The notes under the pieces: generated by a model
Databases searched by the model: none
Told to the model about the DNA's origin: nothing
The model's input: only the letters and a program-made list of their open reading frames with translations
Part shown: one piece after another, positions 54,437 to 63,943 of the stretch
Numbering within the stretch: position 1 is the stretch's first letter
Layout of the letters: each line of letters begins with the position of its first letter
Program-made: the position numbers and the translations under genes
Assembly (NCBI RefSeq): GCF_042427585.1
Contig: NZ_JBHMFC010000009.1
Location: forward strand, 86,359 to 150,358
DNA: 64,000 bases
Reading direction: 5' to 3'
Origin: Pseudalgibacter ostreae
GTDB lineage: Bacteria; Bacteroidota; Bacteroidia; Flavobacteriales; Flavobacteriaceae

Positions 54437-55647
54437 CTAAGATATTAAAAAATCTAGGTCCAGGTCTCTTATTTGCTGGTGCTGCCGTTGGAGTTTCACA
54501 CTTAGTCCAATCTACACGTGCAGGGGCAGATTTCGGAATGGGTTTAATATGGGCGTTGTTGGTTGTAACGGTATTTAAATACCCTTTTTTTCGCTACGGT
54601 TCGAAATATGCTTCTATAACAGGTGAAAGTTTACTAGATGGTTACAGAAAATTAGGAAAAGGTGTTTTAGCAACCTATTACATTCTAAACCTAGCAACCA
54701 TGTTTACTATCCAAACAGCTGTTACTATTGTAACTGCTGGCTTAGCTTCTAGTTTATTTGGAGATTTTTTTAGTTTAAAAACGTGGGCTATCATCATTTT
54801 AATAGTATGTATTTCCATTTTAATTCTAGGCAAATACCGGTTTTTAGATAGGTTGATGAAAATCATTATTATTACGCTTAGCATAAGCACTATTATCGCG
54901 GTTTTCATGGCGCTATCCAACCACCATACCCCCGTCTCTTTTAAACAGGTATTTCCTAAAAACAGTGTTGAAATAGCCTTTTTAATCGCTTTTATGGGGT
55001 GGATGCCAGCACCTTTAGATGTGTCAATTTGGCAATCGCTTTGGGCTATTGAGAAAAACAAGAATACAAAATCATACACTCCAAAAGCTGCCCTGTTTGA
55101 TTTTAATGTGGGATATTTAAGCACTATTGTTTTAGGTATCGGTTTTTTAAGTTTAGGAGCTTTGGTGATGTTTAATAGTGGACAGAAATTTAGTGATTCG
55201 GCAAGTATATTTTCGGGTCAATTAATTAATATGTACACGGCAAGCTTAGGCGATTGGGCATATCTTGTTATTGGTATTGCAGCATTTACAACCATGTTTA
55301 GCACAACCTTAACCACCATGGACGCTTCCCCTAGAGCCATGGCCAAAACCACTCAGTTATTATTTAAAACCCCATCAAAACTAAATTATAGTTTTTGGAT
55401 GGCACTTTTAACTCTTGGTACTATTGGTATTTTTTTATTTTTAGCTTCCGAAATGGGACTTCTCATTAAAATTGCAACCATTTTATCTTTTATAACGGCA
55501 CCATTCTATGCCATAATTAATTATAAACTTATTACAGCCAAGTATATCCCAGAAAAATGGCGCCCGTCTATAGCACTACATATTCTAAGCTGGTTGGGAA
55601 TTCTGTTTTTAATAGCTTTTAGTATCTGGTATCTCACCCTATTATAG
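54433..55647 (+). CDS. Nramp-superfamily transporter lacking the DPGN motif
   Basis: 404 residues with about 11 hydrophobic segments, LeuT-like fold. The N-terminal segment LGPGLLFAGAAVGVSHLVQS aligns with Nramp helix 1, but the metal-binding DPGN is replaced by GVSH (residues 20-23). The helix-6 segment keeps a Met-Pro (GWMPAPLD) near residue 190. Canonical Nramp proteins carry Mn2+ and Fe2+ with protons through these residues, so this one may carry another substrate or use other ligands. The ATG overlaps the sigma factor stop by 4 nt. Confidence 0.85.
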   Translation: MTKILKNLGPGLLFAGAAVGVSHLVQSTRAGADFGMGLIWALLVVTVFKYPFFRYGSKYASITGESLLDGYRKLGKGVLATYYILNLATMFTIQTAVTIVTAGLASSLFGDFFSLKTWAIIILIVCISILILGKYRFLDRLMKIIIITLSISTIIAVFMALSNHHTPVSFKQVFPKNSVEIAFLIAFMGWMPAPLDVSIWQSLWAIEKNKNTKSYTPKAALFDFNVGYLSTIVLGIGFLSLGALVMFNSGQKFSDSASIFSGQLINMYTASLGDWAYLVIGIAAFTTMFSTTLTTMDASPRAMAKTTQLLFKTPSKLNYSFWMALLTLGTIGIFLFLASEMGLLIKIATILSFITAPFYAIINYKLITAKYIPEKWRPSIALHILSWLGILFLIAFSIWYLTLL

Positions 55648-55698
55648 GGTCATTTTAAAAGAATACTTTGTACCTTTGTAACTCTATTTCTTAAAAAT

Positions 55699-56580
55699 AT
55701 GAACACAGAAACTGTATCCAATATACTACCCGAAGAACGACAAGCCAAACCAAAATGGCTCCGTGTAAAATTGCCAACAGGCAAGAAATATACAGAACTG
55801 AGAGGCGTTGTTGATAAATATAAACTGAATACGATTTGCACCTCTGGAAGCTGCCCTAATATGGGAGAATGTTGGGGAGAAGGCACCGCAACCTTTATGA
55901 TTTTAGGCAATATATGCACCCGTTCATGTGGGTTTTGCGGTGTAAAAACAGGACGTCCAGAAACCTTAGACTGGGATGAGCCAGAAAAAGTAGCACGCTC
56001 TATTAAACTCATGCAAATAAAGCATGCAGTATTGACAAGCGTGGATAGAGATGATTTAAAAGACATGGGAAGCATTATGTGGGCCGAAACCGTAAAAGCT
56101 GTTCGGAGAATGAACCCAAACACCACACTTGAAACCTTAATTCCTGATTTTCAAGGAATTGAAAACCACATCGATAGAATTATTGCTGTAGCTCCTGAAG
56201 TAGTGTCCCATAACATTGAAACAGTACGAAGGCTAACCCGTGAAGTACGCATACAAGCACAGTACGATAGAAGTTTGGGCGTTTTAAAATACTTAAAACA
56301 GCAAGGACAGCGCCGTACAAAATCTGGTATTATGCTCGGTTTAGGTGAAACACGTGAAGAGGTAATAGAAACACTTCACGATTTAAAAGCGCATGATGTA
56401 GACATCGTCACGATTGGTCAATATTTACAGCCTAGCAAAAAACACTTACCTGTAAACCATTTTATCAGTCCTGATCAATTTAAAGAATATGAAGAAATAG
56501 GGTTAGAATTAGGGTTCCGCCATGTAGAAAGTAGCGCCTTGGTACGCTCTTCTTACAAAGCCCAAAAGCACATTAATTAA
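55699..56580 (+). CDS. lipA: Lipoyl synthase
   Basis: 293 residues. The auxiliary cluster motif CTSGSCPNMGECW (CxxxxCxxxxxC, near residue 47) and radical-SAM CxxxCxxC in CTRSCGFC (about 73-80) are both present, as is the C-terminal SSALVRSSYKA. It inserts two sulfur atoms into octanoyl groups on lipoyl-dependent enzymes. A TACCTTTG box at 55671-55678 is a probable -7 element. One nucleotide separates it from gap. Confidence 0.97.
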   Translation: MNTETVSNILPEERQAKPKWLRVKLPTGKKYTELRGVVDKYKLNTICTSGSCPNMGECWGEGTATFMILGNICTRSCGFCGVKTGRPETLDWDEPEKVARSIKLMQIKHAVLTSVDRDDLKDMGSIMWAETVKAVRRMNPNTTLETLIPDFQGIENHIDRIIAVAPEVVSHNIETVRRLTREVRIQAQYDRSLGVLKYLKQQGQRRTKSGIMLGLGETREEVIETLHDLKAHDVDIVTIGQYLQPSKKHLPVNHFISPDQFKEYEEIGLELGFRHVESSALVRSSYKAQKHIN

Positions 56581-56581
56581 T

Positions 56582-57598
56582 ATGGTTCGAGTAGCTATAA
56601 ACGGTTTTGGTAGAATTGGAAGACGGGTGTTTAGACTGCTTCAAGATTCCAAAACCATAGAGGTTGTTGCCATAAATGATTTAGCAGATGCAAAAACCTT
56701 AAGCCATTTACTAAAATACGATAGTATTCATGGGCTTTTTAGTGGAACCATTTCACATGAAGAATCTCATATTATTATCAATGATAAGAAAGTAAAACTG
56801 CTAAATAAACGGCATCCACAACAGATCGATTGGACGCCTTTCGATGTGGATTTTGTTATTGAAGCTACGGGCAAATTTAAATCGTCTGCAGATTTAGAGC
56901 ATCATTTAAAAAACGGTGCCAAGCATGTTATTTTAAGTGTACCGGCTATTGATGATACTATAAAAACAATAGTCATGGGGGTTAATGACGATAGTTTGGA
57001 TGGTACAGAAAAAATAATATCAAACGCTTCCTGTACAACGAACAACGCAGCACCTATGATCGCTATCATTGATTCCCTTTGTGGTATTGATCAAGCTTAT
57101 ATTACAACCGTGCACTCTTACACCACAGACCAAAGCCTTCACGACCAACCACATCGCGACTTGCGTCGTGCCAGAGCGGCAGGCCAATCTATTGTCCCTA
57201 CCACCACAGGTGCAGCAAAAGCACTTACTAAAATTTTCCCGCATCTATCTGATGTTATTGGTGGTTGTGGTATTCGTGTACCTGTAGCAAACGGATCACT
57301 TACCGATATTACGTTTAACGTTAAAAGGACTGTCTGTATTGAAGACATTAATAATGCCTTTAAATCCGCTTCTGAAAACCATTACAAGGGAATATTAGAA
57401 TACACAGAAGACCCTATCGTATCCATAGATATTGTTGGCAATACCCATTCTTGCATTTTTGACGCTCAAATGACATCTGTAATAGGAAACATGGTAAAAA
57501 TAATTGGTTGGTACGATAATGAAACGGCATATTCTAAACGCATCATTGACCTAGTGTGTAATTTGTCGGGGAAAAACAATCCTTTATCGAATAAATAA
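56582..57598 (+). CDS. gap: Type I glyceraldehyde-3-phosphate dehydrogenase
   Basis: 338 residues. Rossmann start VAINGFGRIGRRVFRLL with Asp32-33 region (NDLAD) typical of NAD preference, catalytic Cys in SNASCTTNNAAP (about 152), HSYTTDQ, RRARAAGQSIVPTTTGAAKA, and WYDNETAYSKR at the C-terminus. Phosphorylating GAPDH of glycolysis or gluconeogenesis. Its placement directly after lipA suggests cotranscription. Bacteroidota often have a second gap gene elsewhere; this cannot be checked here. Confidence 0.95.
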   Translation: MVRVAINGFGRIGRRVFRLLQDSKTIEVVAINDLADAKTLSHLLKYDSIHGLFSGTISHEESHIIINDKKVKLLNKRHPQQIDWTPFDVDFVIEATGKFKSSADLEHHLKNGAKHVILSVPAIDDTIKTIVMGVNDDSLDGTEKIISNASCTTNNAAPMIAIIDSLCGIDQAYITTVHSYTTDQSLHDQPHRDLRRARAAGQSIVPTTTGAAKALTKIFPHLSDVIGGCGIRVPVANGSLTDITFNVKRTVCIEDINNAFKSASENHYKGILEYTEDPIVSIDIVGNTHSCIFDAQMTSVIGNMVKIIGWYDNETAYSKRIIDLVCNLSGKNNPLSNK

Positions 57599-57627
57599 TT
57601 ATATTTGTTGCTATGATTGAATAAAAA

Positions 57628-59865
57628 ATGGCCTTAATCAATAAAACAGTTCTTCTTTTAATAATGCTATTTGCATTATCAAGCCCCTCTCAAAATTCAG
57701 TGATCGAAGATCCTGAACTACAACAAAACACAATAAACTATCATATCGTTGAGGCTCAAGATGCTATTGATGAATATAAATATTTTGAAGCCCAGCAAAA
57801 ACTCGATGATGCTCTAGACCTTGCTAATAAAATTGATAACAAAAAAAGCATTGGTATTATTCATGCTACAAAAGGCTTGCTAGCGCTTATTATTGAAAAG
57901 CCAGAGGAAGCCATAAAGTCTTTAAATAAAGCAATTGAAGTTCAAAGAATTATAAACGATAACGAAAATCTGGGTAACTCCTACAAGACTTTTGGTGATG
58001 TTTATATGAGCAAAAAGAATTATTATCTAGCATTAGACTCCTATACCGCTGCAAAATCAAAATTCCAGGAAGAGGACATGAAAGATAGGTTGGCCGATTT
58101 GCTCATAAACGAAGGCAAAACCTATACTTTATTAAAAAACAATAGAAAGGCACGGGCTCTTTTTGAGCAATCTATTGCCTTATCCAAAAAACTAGATTTA
58201 CCTAAAACATTAAGTACGGGCTTAATAAATCAAGCTCAAGTCTACCATGATTTAGGAGACCACGACAAAGCTCTTACTTTAGCCACAGAAGGGATAGCTA
58301 TAGCTAAAGCTCATAGTTTTTATGAAATTCTAGACGAGGCCTATCTTATCGTTAGCCATATTTACGATGCCAAAGAAAACTATAAAAACTCCAATGATTA
58401 TTTAAAAGCCTACATCAATCTTTCAGATTCTATTGCGGCCATAAAACGTGCAAACCTATCGCCCGATATGCAGGTTAAGTTTTTAATGGACGACCAAAGA
58501 GAAAGCATCAAAAAACAAGCAAAAGACTTAAAAAAAGCAAAAGACGATAAAGAATTAAGCACCTTAATTTCAATATTGAGTGTGGCATTAATTACGATAC
58601 TATCCCTGTTAACACTTTCTTTATATAAGAACAATAACATCCGATTAAAAACCAACAACATGCTTCATAAAAAAAATGGAGAACTTATTATTGCTAAAGA
58701 AAAAGCCGAATTGGCTTCAAAAACCAAAGCTAACTTCTTATCAACCGTAACACACGAATTAAGAACACCGCTATACGCCGTTACCGGACTGAGCAATATG
58801 TTATTGGATGAAGATCCTAAGCCAGAACAAATTCAACATTTAAAATCACTTAAATTCTCTGGTGAATACCTTCTAACCTTTATAAACGACATCCTTCAAA
58901 TTAATAAAATAGAAGCCAATAAAGTTGATATCGAGCCAGAACCTTTCAACTTAAAAAAGAAAATAAAAAATATTGTTCTAGCATTAAATAATTCGGCTTT
59001 AGACAATGGCATAAAAATCCATTTTGAATACGACACGGATTTGCCCGAGAACTTTATTGCAGACCAATTAAAGATTTCACAAATTTTAATCAACCTTATT
59101 GGAAACGCCATTAAATTTACCAAAGATGGAGACATCTGGATTCGTATCTATAAAATAAATGAAGAAAACGGTATTTACACGCTACGCTTTGAAGTAGAAG
59201 ACAACGGCATTGGTATTACCCAAGAAAAGCAAGAACATATGTTCGAGAGTTTCTCCCAAGGATCTATCCAAATTAATAGAAAATATGGTGGTACCGGTTT
59301 AGGCCTTTCTATAGTAAAAGGACTAATTGACATTTTAAAAGGGAAAATTTACTTAAAAAGTGAATTAGATAAAGGCTCTACTTTCTATTTTGAAATCCCC
59401 TTAGAATACACCAAAGAAAAAGAGAAGGAAGCCATTGAAAAGAAAACGAATTACCTTAAAAAAGTAGAAGAACTGGATTTAAACAATTTTAAGATTTTAG
59501 TGGTCGAGGATAATAAAATCAACCAAATGATCACTAAAAAAATCCTGACAAAAATGCAACTTAGCTGTGAGGTTGTTGATAATGGCGAAGAAGCCGTAGA
59601 TATGATTAAGAATAATAAATACGACATTATTTTAATGGATATCCACATGCCAGGAATTAGTGGCATTGAAGCCACTAAAATTATTAGGACCTTTGATAAG
59701 GAGTTAACCATATTCGCACTTACAGCCGTTACCATTGAAGACAAAATGCAAGAGTTTGATGAAGCTGGCTTTACAGATATTATACCGAAACCTTTTAAAC
59801 AAGAAGAATTTGAGAAAAAGCTTTTCAACGCTTTAACCAACAATAATAAGCCTGAAACCGTTTAA
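57628..59865 (+). CDS. TPR-containing hybrid sensor histidine kinase/response regulator
   Basis: 745 residues. Signal sequence (1-22), five or six TPRs (about 40-280), transmembrane helix (about 310-330), HisKA with His376 in STVTHELRTPLYA, HATPase_c (about 485-595; GGTGLGLSIV), and a C-terminal receiver with phospho-acceptor Asp671 in ILMDIHMPG. It probably senses a periplasmic signal through the TPRs and relays internally to its receiver, but no HPt or DNA-binding output is attached. 29 nt after gap. Its last 4 bases overlap lpxK on the other strand. Confidence 0.9.
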   Translation: MALINKTVLLLIMLFALSSPSQNSVIEDPELQQNTINYHIVEAQDAIDEYKYFEAQQKLDDALDLANKIDNKKSIGIIHATKGLLALIIEKPEEAIKSLNKAIEVQRIINDNENLGNSYKTFGDVYMSKKNYYLALDSYTAAKSKFQEEDMKDRLADLLINEGKTYTLLKNNRKARALFEQSIALSKKLDLPKTLSTGLINQAQVYHDLGDHDKALTLATEGIAIAKAHSFYEILDEAYLIVSHIYDAKENYKNSNDYLKAYINLSDSIAAIKRANLSPDMQVKFLMDDQRESIKKQAKDLKKAKDDKELSTLISILSVALITILSLLTLSLYKNNNIRLKTNNMLHKKNGELIIAKEKAELASKTKANFLSTVTHELRTPLYAVTGLSNMLLDEDPKPEQIQHLKSLKFSGEYLLTFINDILQINKIEANKVDIEPEPFNLKKKIKNIVLALNNSALDNGIKIHFEYDTDLPENFIADQLKISQILINLIGNAIKFTKDGDIWIRIYKINEENGIYTLRFEVEDNGIGITQEKQEHMFESFSQGSIQINRKYGGTGLGLSIVKGLIDILKGKIYLKSELDKGSTFYFEIPLEYTKEKEKEAIEKKTNYLKKVEELDLNNFKILVVEDNKINQMITKKILTKMQLSCEVVDNGEEAVDMIKNNKYDIILMDIHMPGISGIEATKIIRTFDKELTIFALTAVTIEDKMQEFDEAGFTDIIPKPFKQEEFEKKLFNALTNNNKPETV

Positions 59866-60878
59866 TACTTTGATATAAAATTTTTTATAGTGGTATGGAA
59901 TTTATTGCTATCATCTATATGCATGGCTATGGGAAGATAATATAAGCTATCTTCCAGAGCCTTATAGTGCTTTAGTCTCATAAAATCTTTTTCAGTGGTA
60001 ACTATAATCGGTTTAGTATTTAGGTTTTCAATATCTTGCTTAGAAAAGGTGTGATGATCTTTAAAATTTAAATGCTCAAACGTCAGCTTTTTTTTAATCA
60101 AAAAGTCCTCTAAAGGTTTTGGGTTTGCAATACCTGTTACCAGAGTAACAGGTGGTAGTGCATCAATACGTTTTTTGCCATTTAAAGCAATCACCTCATC
60201 TGCATACGCTATAGAACTAAAAAACACCTGTTGATGTGGTTGGGGCTTTAGTTTTTTAATAATAGTTTTTTTATTTAAATCTGTTAAATTAGAAGGGCAC
60301 TTTGTTACTATAATAACATGGGCTCTTTTACTTCCCCTAATAGACTCTCGTAAATTGCCTGCAGGTAACAACATATCATCCGTATATAAATCATGATACA
60401 TGGTTAACACAATATTAAAACCAGCTTTTACTTTTCGATGCTGAAATGCATCATCCAGCAAAATAATTTCTGGAGGATTTTCCAAAGCCCTTAACGCTTC
60501 AATACCTTCTTGTCTATTGGCATCTACAGCCACTTTTATCCTATCTTGAAATTTTGTGTAAAATTGAAAAGGCTCATCCCCAATACTATCTACAGTAGTA
60601 TGTGCATCGGCCAACTGAAACCCTTTAGATTTTCGCTTATATCCCCTACTTAACGTGGCAACCTTATAATCTTCTTTTAAAAAACGTATCAAATACTCGA
60701 TCATAGGTGTTTTTCCTGTGCCTCCTACACTCAAATTACCCACACATATAACAGGGAAGTTATATGATTTAGAAGTTTTAAGCCCAAAATCATACAAGGA
60801 GTTTCTTAAGCACGTAGCGGCATAATATAATGGTACAAAAGGAAATAATAGTTTTCTTGAAAGTTTCACAGGTAACAC
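59862..60878 (-). CDS. lpxK: Tetraacyldisaccharide 4'-kinase
   Basis: 338 residues. An N-terminal amphipathic or membrane helix is followed by a Walker A motif GNLSVGGTGKTPM (about 42-54), RGYKRKSKG, DEPFQFYTKF, LLDDAFQHRKV (DDxFQH) and the C-terminal VTTEKDFMRLK. It phosphorylates lipid A disaccharide at 4', the step that gives lipid IVA. Monocistronic, converging on the hybrid kinase with a 4-nt stop overlap. Confidence 0.95.
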   Translation of the reverse strand: MLPVKLSRKLLFPFVPLYYAATCLRNSLYDFGLKTSKSYNFPVICVGNLSVGGTGKTPMIEYLIRFLKEDYKVATLSRGYKRKSKGFQLADAHTTVDSIGDEPFQFYTKFQDRIKVAVDANRQEGIEALRALENPPEIILLDDAFQHRKVKAGFNIVLTMYHDLYTDDMLLPAGNLRESIRGSKRAHVIIVTKCPSNLTDLNKKTIIKKLKPQPHQQVFFSSIAYADEVIALNGKKRIDALPPVTLVTGIANPKPLEDFLIKKKLTFEHLNFKDHHTFSKQDIENLNTKPIIVTTEKDFMRLKHYKALEDSLYYLPIAMHIDDSNKFHTTIKNFISKY

Positions 60879-61014
60879 ATCAATTTAATCTCATCCAAAT
60901 AAACACCGAATATAATAATTTAAAAAACAAGGAAGATTACCCAAGTGGATTAAAAAGAATAAAAAATACTTATGAAAATAATTATTTTATCTTTGAAGTA
61001 AAACACAATTATTC

Positions 61015-62109
61015 ATGATTATTCAAGATGTTATTTATCATTTGGAAACGCTTGCACCTTTGCACTACGCAGAGGATTTTGACAATGTAGGCCTTTTAGT
61101 TGGTGACAAAAACACAACGCTTACGGGGATATTGGTTACTTTAGACACCTTAGAAGCGGTTGTTGACGAGGCTATTGAAAAAAACTGCAACTTTATAGTA
61201 AGCTTCCACCCTATTATTTTTAAAGGCTTAAAGAAAATAACAGGCAAAAACTATGTAGAACGTGTAGTTCTAAAAGCGATTAAAAATGATATCGCCATTT
61301 ACAGTATGCATACGGCATTAGATAATGCTGTGTTGGGCGTTAACAACATGATTTGCGACCAACTGCAATTAGTAAACAGACAGATTCTCATACCACAACA
61401 CGAAACCATAAAAAAGCTAACCACTTTTGTCCCTAAAGCAGAGGCCGAGCTATTAAGAAACGCCTTATTTGCAGCTGGAGCAGGACGTATTGGGAATTAT
61501 ACCGACTGCAGTTTTAACATAAACGGCATAGGCACTTTTAATGGCAATGAAAACTCTAGTCCTGTGAAAGGCAAAAAAGGACATCTTCATTTTGAAGCGG
61601 AAATTCAGATTTCCATTACTTTTCAAAAACATCTGGAAGAACAAGTCTTAAATACACTCTTCAAAACACATCCTTATGAAGAAGTAGCCTATGAAATCAC
61701 TACCCTAGAAAACAAGAATCAACATATTGGCATGGGTATGATTGCCGAATTAGAAACCCCAATGGAAGCGCAAGATTTCTTGAATTATATAAAAACCAAA
61801 ATGAACACGCCCTGTATCAGGCACTCTACACCATTAAATAGGCCCATAAGCAGAATAGCCGTTTTAGGAGGTTCTGGAAGCTTTGCCATTGAAGCAGCCA
61901 AAGGCGCTGGTGCTGATGCATTTATAACATCAGATTTAAAATATCATGATTTTTTTACAGCCGAAAACCGTATTCTACTTGCAGATGTAGGCCATTATGA
62001 AAGCGAACAGTACACAAAAAACGGTTTAGTAGCATTTCTTACCAAAAAAATCACTAATTTTGCAGTCGTTTTATCAAAGACAAACACCAATCCTGTTAAG
62101 TATTTTTAA
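61015..62109 (+). CDS. Nif3-like dinuclear metal-centre protein
   Basis: 364 residues. Nif3/DUF34 core: FDNVGLLVGD, SFHPIIFKGLKKI (metal His), SMHTALDNA, and C-terminal DVGHYESEQ (metal ligands). A middle CutA-like insert (about 130-230, PKAEAELLRNALFAAGAGRIGNYTDC) is typical of the long form. It forms hexamers with two metal ions; GTP cyclohydrolase-like activity has been proposed in the family, but the physiological role is unsettled. A TATCTTTG box is at 60988-60995. The CT739-like gene follows after 3 nt, a pairing also seen in other genomes. Confidence 0.9.
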   Translation: MIIQDVIYHLETLAPLHYAEDFDNVGLLVGDKNTTLTGILVTLDTLEAVVDEAIEKNCNFIVSFHPIIFKGLKKITGKNYVERVVLKAIKNDIAIYSMHTALDNAVLGVNNMICDQLQLVNRQILIPQHETIKKLTTFVPKAEAELLRNALFAAGAGRIGNYTDCSFNINGIGTFNGNENSSPVKGKKGHLHFEAEIQISITFQKHLEEQVLNTLFKTHPYEEVAYEITTLENKNQHIGMGMIAELETPMEAQDFLNYIKTKMNTPCIRHSTPLNRPISRIAVLGGSGSFAIEAAKGAGADAFITSDLKYHDFFTAENRILLADVGHYESEQYTKNGLVAFLTKKITNFAVVLSKTNTNPVKYF

Positions 62110-62112
62110 AGT

Positions 62113-62892
62113 ATGGCTAAAAAGAAAGAACAAACCGTTGAAGAGCGTTTAAGAGCATTATATGATTTACAGCTTATAGACTCTCGTATTGACGAAATAA
62201 GAAATGTCCGTGGAGAACTTCCATTAGAAGTTCGTGATTTAGAAGATGAAATTGCCGGACTAAGAATAAGATTAGAAAAGTTAGTTTCTGGTTTAGATCT
62301 TATTGACAACGATATCACTGCAAAAAAGAATATTATTGAAGAAGCCAAGGCTTTAATAAAAAAGTATAGCGAACAACAAAAGAACGTTAGAAATAACAGA
62401 GAGTTCAATTCGTTAACTAAAGAAGTTGAGTTTCAAGAATTAGAAATCCAATTGGCCGACAAGCATATCAAAGAATTTAAAGTTCAAATTGAACAGAAAA
62501 AGGAAGTGATTTCAGAAACGAAGGAACGTATAAAAGAGCGTGACAATCATTTAAAACACAAAAAGAATGAGTTGGATGCTATTTTAAGTGAAACTGAAAA
62601 AGAAGAACAAGCTTTAATCGCTAAATCTGAAGATTATAAGTCGGAAATAGAAGAGCGCTTAGTTGCTGCTTACGCAAGAATCCGTAAAAATGTAAAAAAC
62701 GGTTTAGCTATTGTACCTATCGAAAGAGGTGCTTCTGGTGGCTCCTTCTTTACCATACCACCACAAGTACAAGTAGAAATTGCATCTCGTAAAAAAGTTA
62801 TTACAGATGAGCATAGTGGAAGAATTCTTGTAGATGCAGAACTTGCAGAAGAACAAAAAGCAAAAATGGAAAAAATGTTTTCTAAACTATAA
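62113..62892 (+). CDS. CT739-family coiled-coil protein without zinc cysteines
   Basis: 259 residues. About 20-175 is a long antiparallel coiled coil (many E/K/L heptads: RLRALYDLQLIDSRIDEIRN, LEIQLADKHIKEFKVQIEQ). The C-terminal part (about 195-250) aligns with the C4 zinc-ribbon of the family (GGSFFTIPPQVQVEIASRK, DEHSGRILVD) but has no cysteine at all, so zinc binding is lost. The function is unknown; family members are thought to bind nucleic acids. It forms an operon with the Nif3-like gene. Confidence 0.85.
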   Translation: MAKKKEQTVEERLRALYDLQLIDSRIDEIRNVRGELPLEVRDLEDEIAGLRIRLEKLVSGLDLIDNDITAKKNIIEEAKALIKKYSEQQKNVRNNREFNSLTKEVEFQELEIQLADKHIKEFKVQIEQKKEVISETKERIKERDNHLKHKKNELDAILSETEKEEQALIAKSEDYKSEIEERLVAAYARIRKNVKNGLAIVPIERGASGGSFFTIPPQVQVEIASRKKVITDEHSGRILVDAELAEEQKAKMEKMFSKL

Positions 62893-62929
62893 TTTCCTTA
62901 TAATACCGATATTTTAAAGGCCTTCATTT

Positions 62930-62955
62930 TTATGAAGGCTTTTTTATTTTAGTAC
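62930..62955 (+). terminator. Terminator of the Nif3-CT739 operon
   Basis: GCCTTCAT (62930-62937) and ATGAAGGC (62942-62949) flank a TTTT loop and are followed by T6. The remaining gap to 63220 is AT-rich, without a recognisable frame or repeat. Confidence 0.85.
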
Positions 62956-63220
62956 ACCTCAACTAAAAAAAGGGCTTTAAACCGCAGAAGCAGTGTCCCT
63001 ATTAAAAATTTAAAAAAACTACAAAGCTTTTTCCTAAAGAAAACATGAATAAAATATTCGGGAATGTAAAGCTTTTAGAAGAACGCAAGATCCAAAAAAA
63101 TACGTAGTGCACTAATTTTTAGCTACTACATTGTAAACTTTAACATCCACTTCCCACATTTATAAAAATTTTAATAAGATTTAAGTCTATCTTTAAAAAT
63201 TCAAAACTTTAAAATTCATT

Positions 63221-63763
63221 ATGAAAAAATCAAACTTATTATCAAGTATTGCTTTAGCATGTCTTATGTTATTGGCTACCCATGTTACCGCACAGGAATT
63301 TTCAGATTTAGACAAAAGCCCTATGGATGCTGCAGCATTTCCTTCTAGCTACAAAGAAGCCAACAAACTGATTAAAATTATTTATAGTCGCCCCCAACTT
63401 AAAGGAAGAGCTTTAAGCACGTTGGTTCCCCATAATAAATTATGGAGAACTGGTGCCAACGAAGCTCCTGAACTAACCCTCTATACCGATATGACTTTAG
63501 GGAATACCCCTATAAAAGCAGGAACATATACATTTTATGTCATTCCAGGAGAAAAAGAATGGACGGCCATTATTAATAAAGACATCAATTTATCAGGTCT
63601 AAACGGATATAACGAGGCTAACGATATAGCACGTTTTACCGTTCCTGTTAGTTCAGGAGAACCTCTTGAAGCTTTTTCAATCGCTTTTGAAGAGACCACA
63701 GAGGGCCTTGCCATGCATTTAGGCTGGGGAACCGTTAGAGTAGCTGTCCCTTTCTCTAAATAA
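63221..63763 (+). CDS. Secreted DUF2911 protein
   Basis: 180 residues. Signal peptide (1-24, VTAQE), then the DUF2911 beta-rich domain (IIYSRPQLKGR, PHNKLWRTGANEAPELTLYTDMTLGNTPIKAGTYTFYVIPG, HLGWGTVRVAVPF). The motifs RTGANEA and GTYTFYVIPG are family hallmarks. Widespread in Bacteroidota, probably periplasmic; function unknown. A weak TATCTTTA box lies upstream. Confidence 0.88.
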   Translation: MKKSNLLSSIALACLMLLATHVTAQEFSDLDKSPMDAAAFPSSYKEANKLIKIIYSRPQLKGRALSTLVPHNKLWRTGANEAPELTLYTDMTLGNTPIKAGTYTFYVIPGEKEWTAIINKDINLSGLNGYNEANDIARFTVPVSSGEPLEAFSIAFEETTEGLAMHLGWGTVRVAVPFSK

Positions 63764-63780
63764 TTTATCGTTTACACATA

Positions 63781-63824
63781 AAAAAAGCCTTCTTAGAACA
63801 ATGTTCTAAGAAGGCTTTTTTTAT
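63781..63824 (+). terminator. Very strong terminator after the DUF2911 gene
   Basis: 19-base arms (63781-63799 and 63803-63821) are exact complements with a 3-nt loop and a T tract on the right; it can also work on the minus strand. Confidence 0.9.
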
Positions 63825-63943
63825 GCTTTTTTTTTAATTCCTTTAACTATTACCATCAAATCATTATATTCACTCTTAGCATTACGATTAAAAATTATAC
63901 CAAAATAGATGTGTAATGCCGTATATTTTTTGTATATTTATAG

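Noticed and set aside
60830..61018. 62-codon frame between lpxK and the Nif3-like gene
   Set aside because: No similarity recognised; it overlaps the lpxK start and the Nif3 promoter box.
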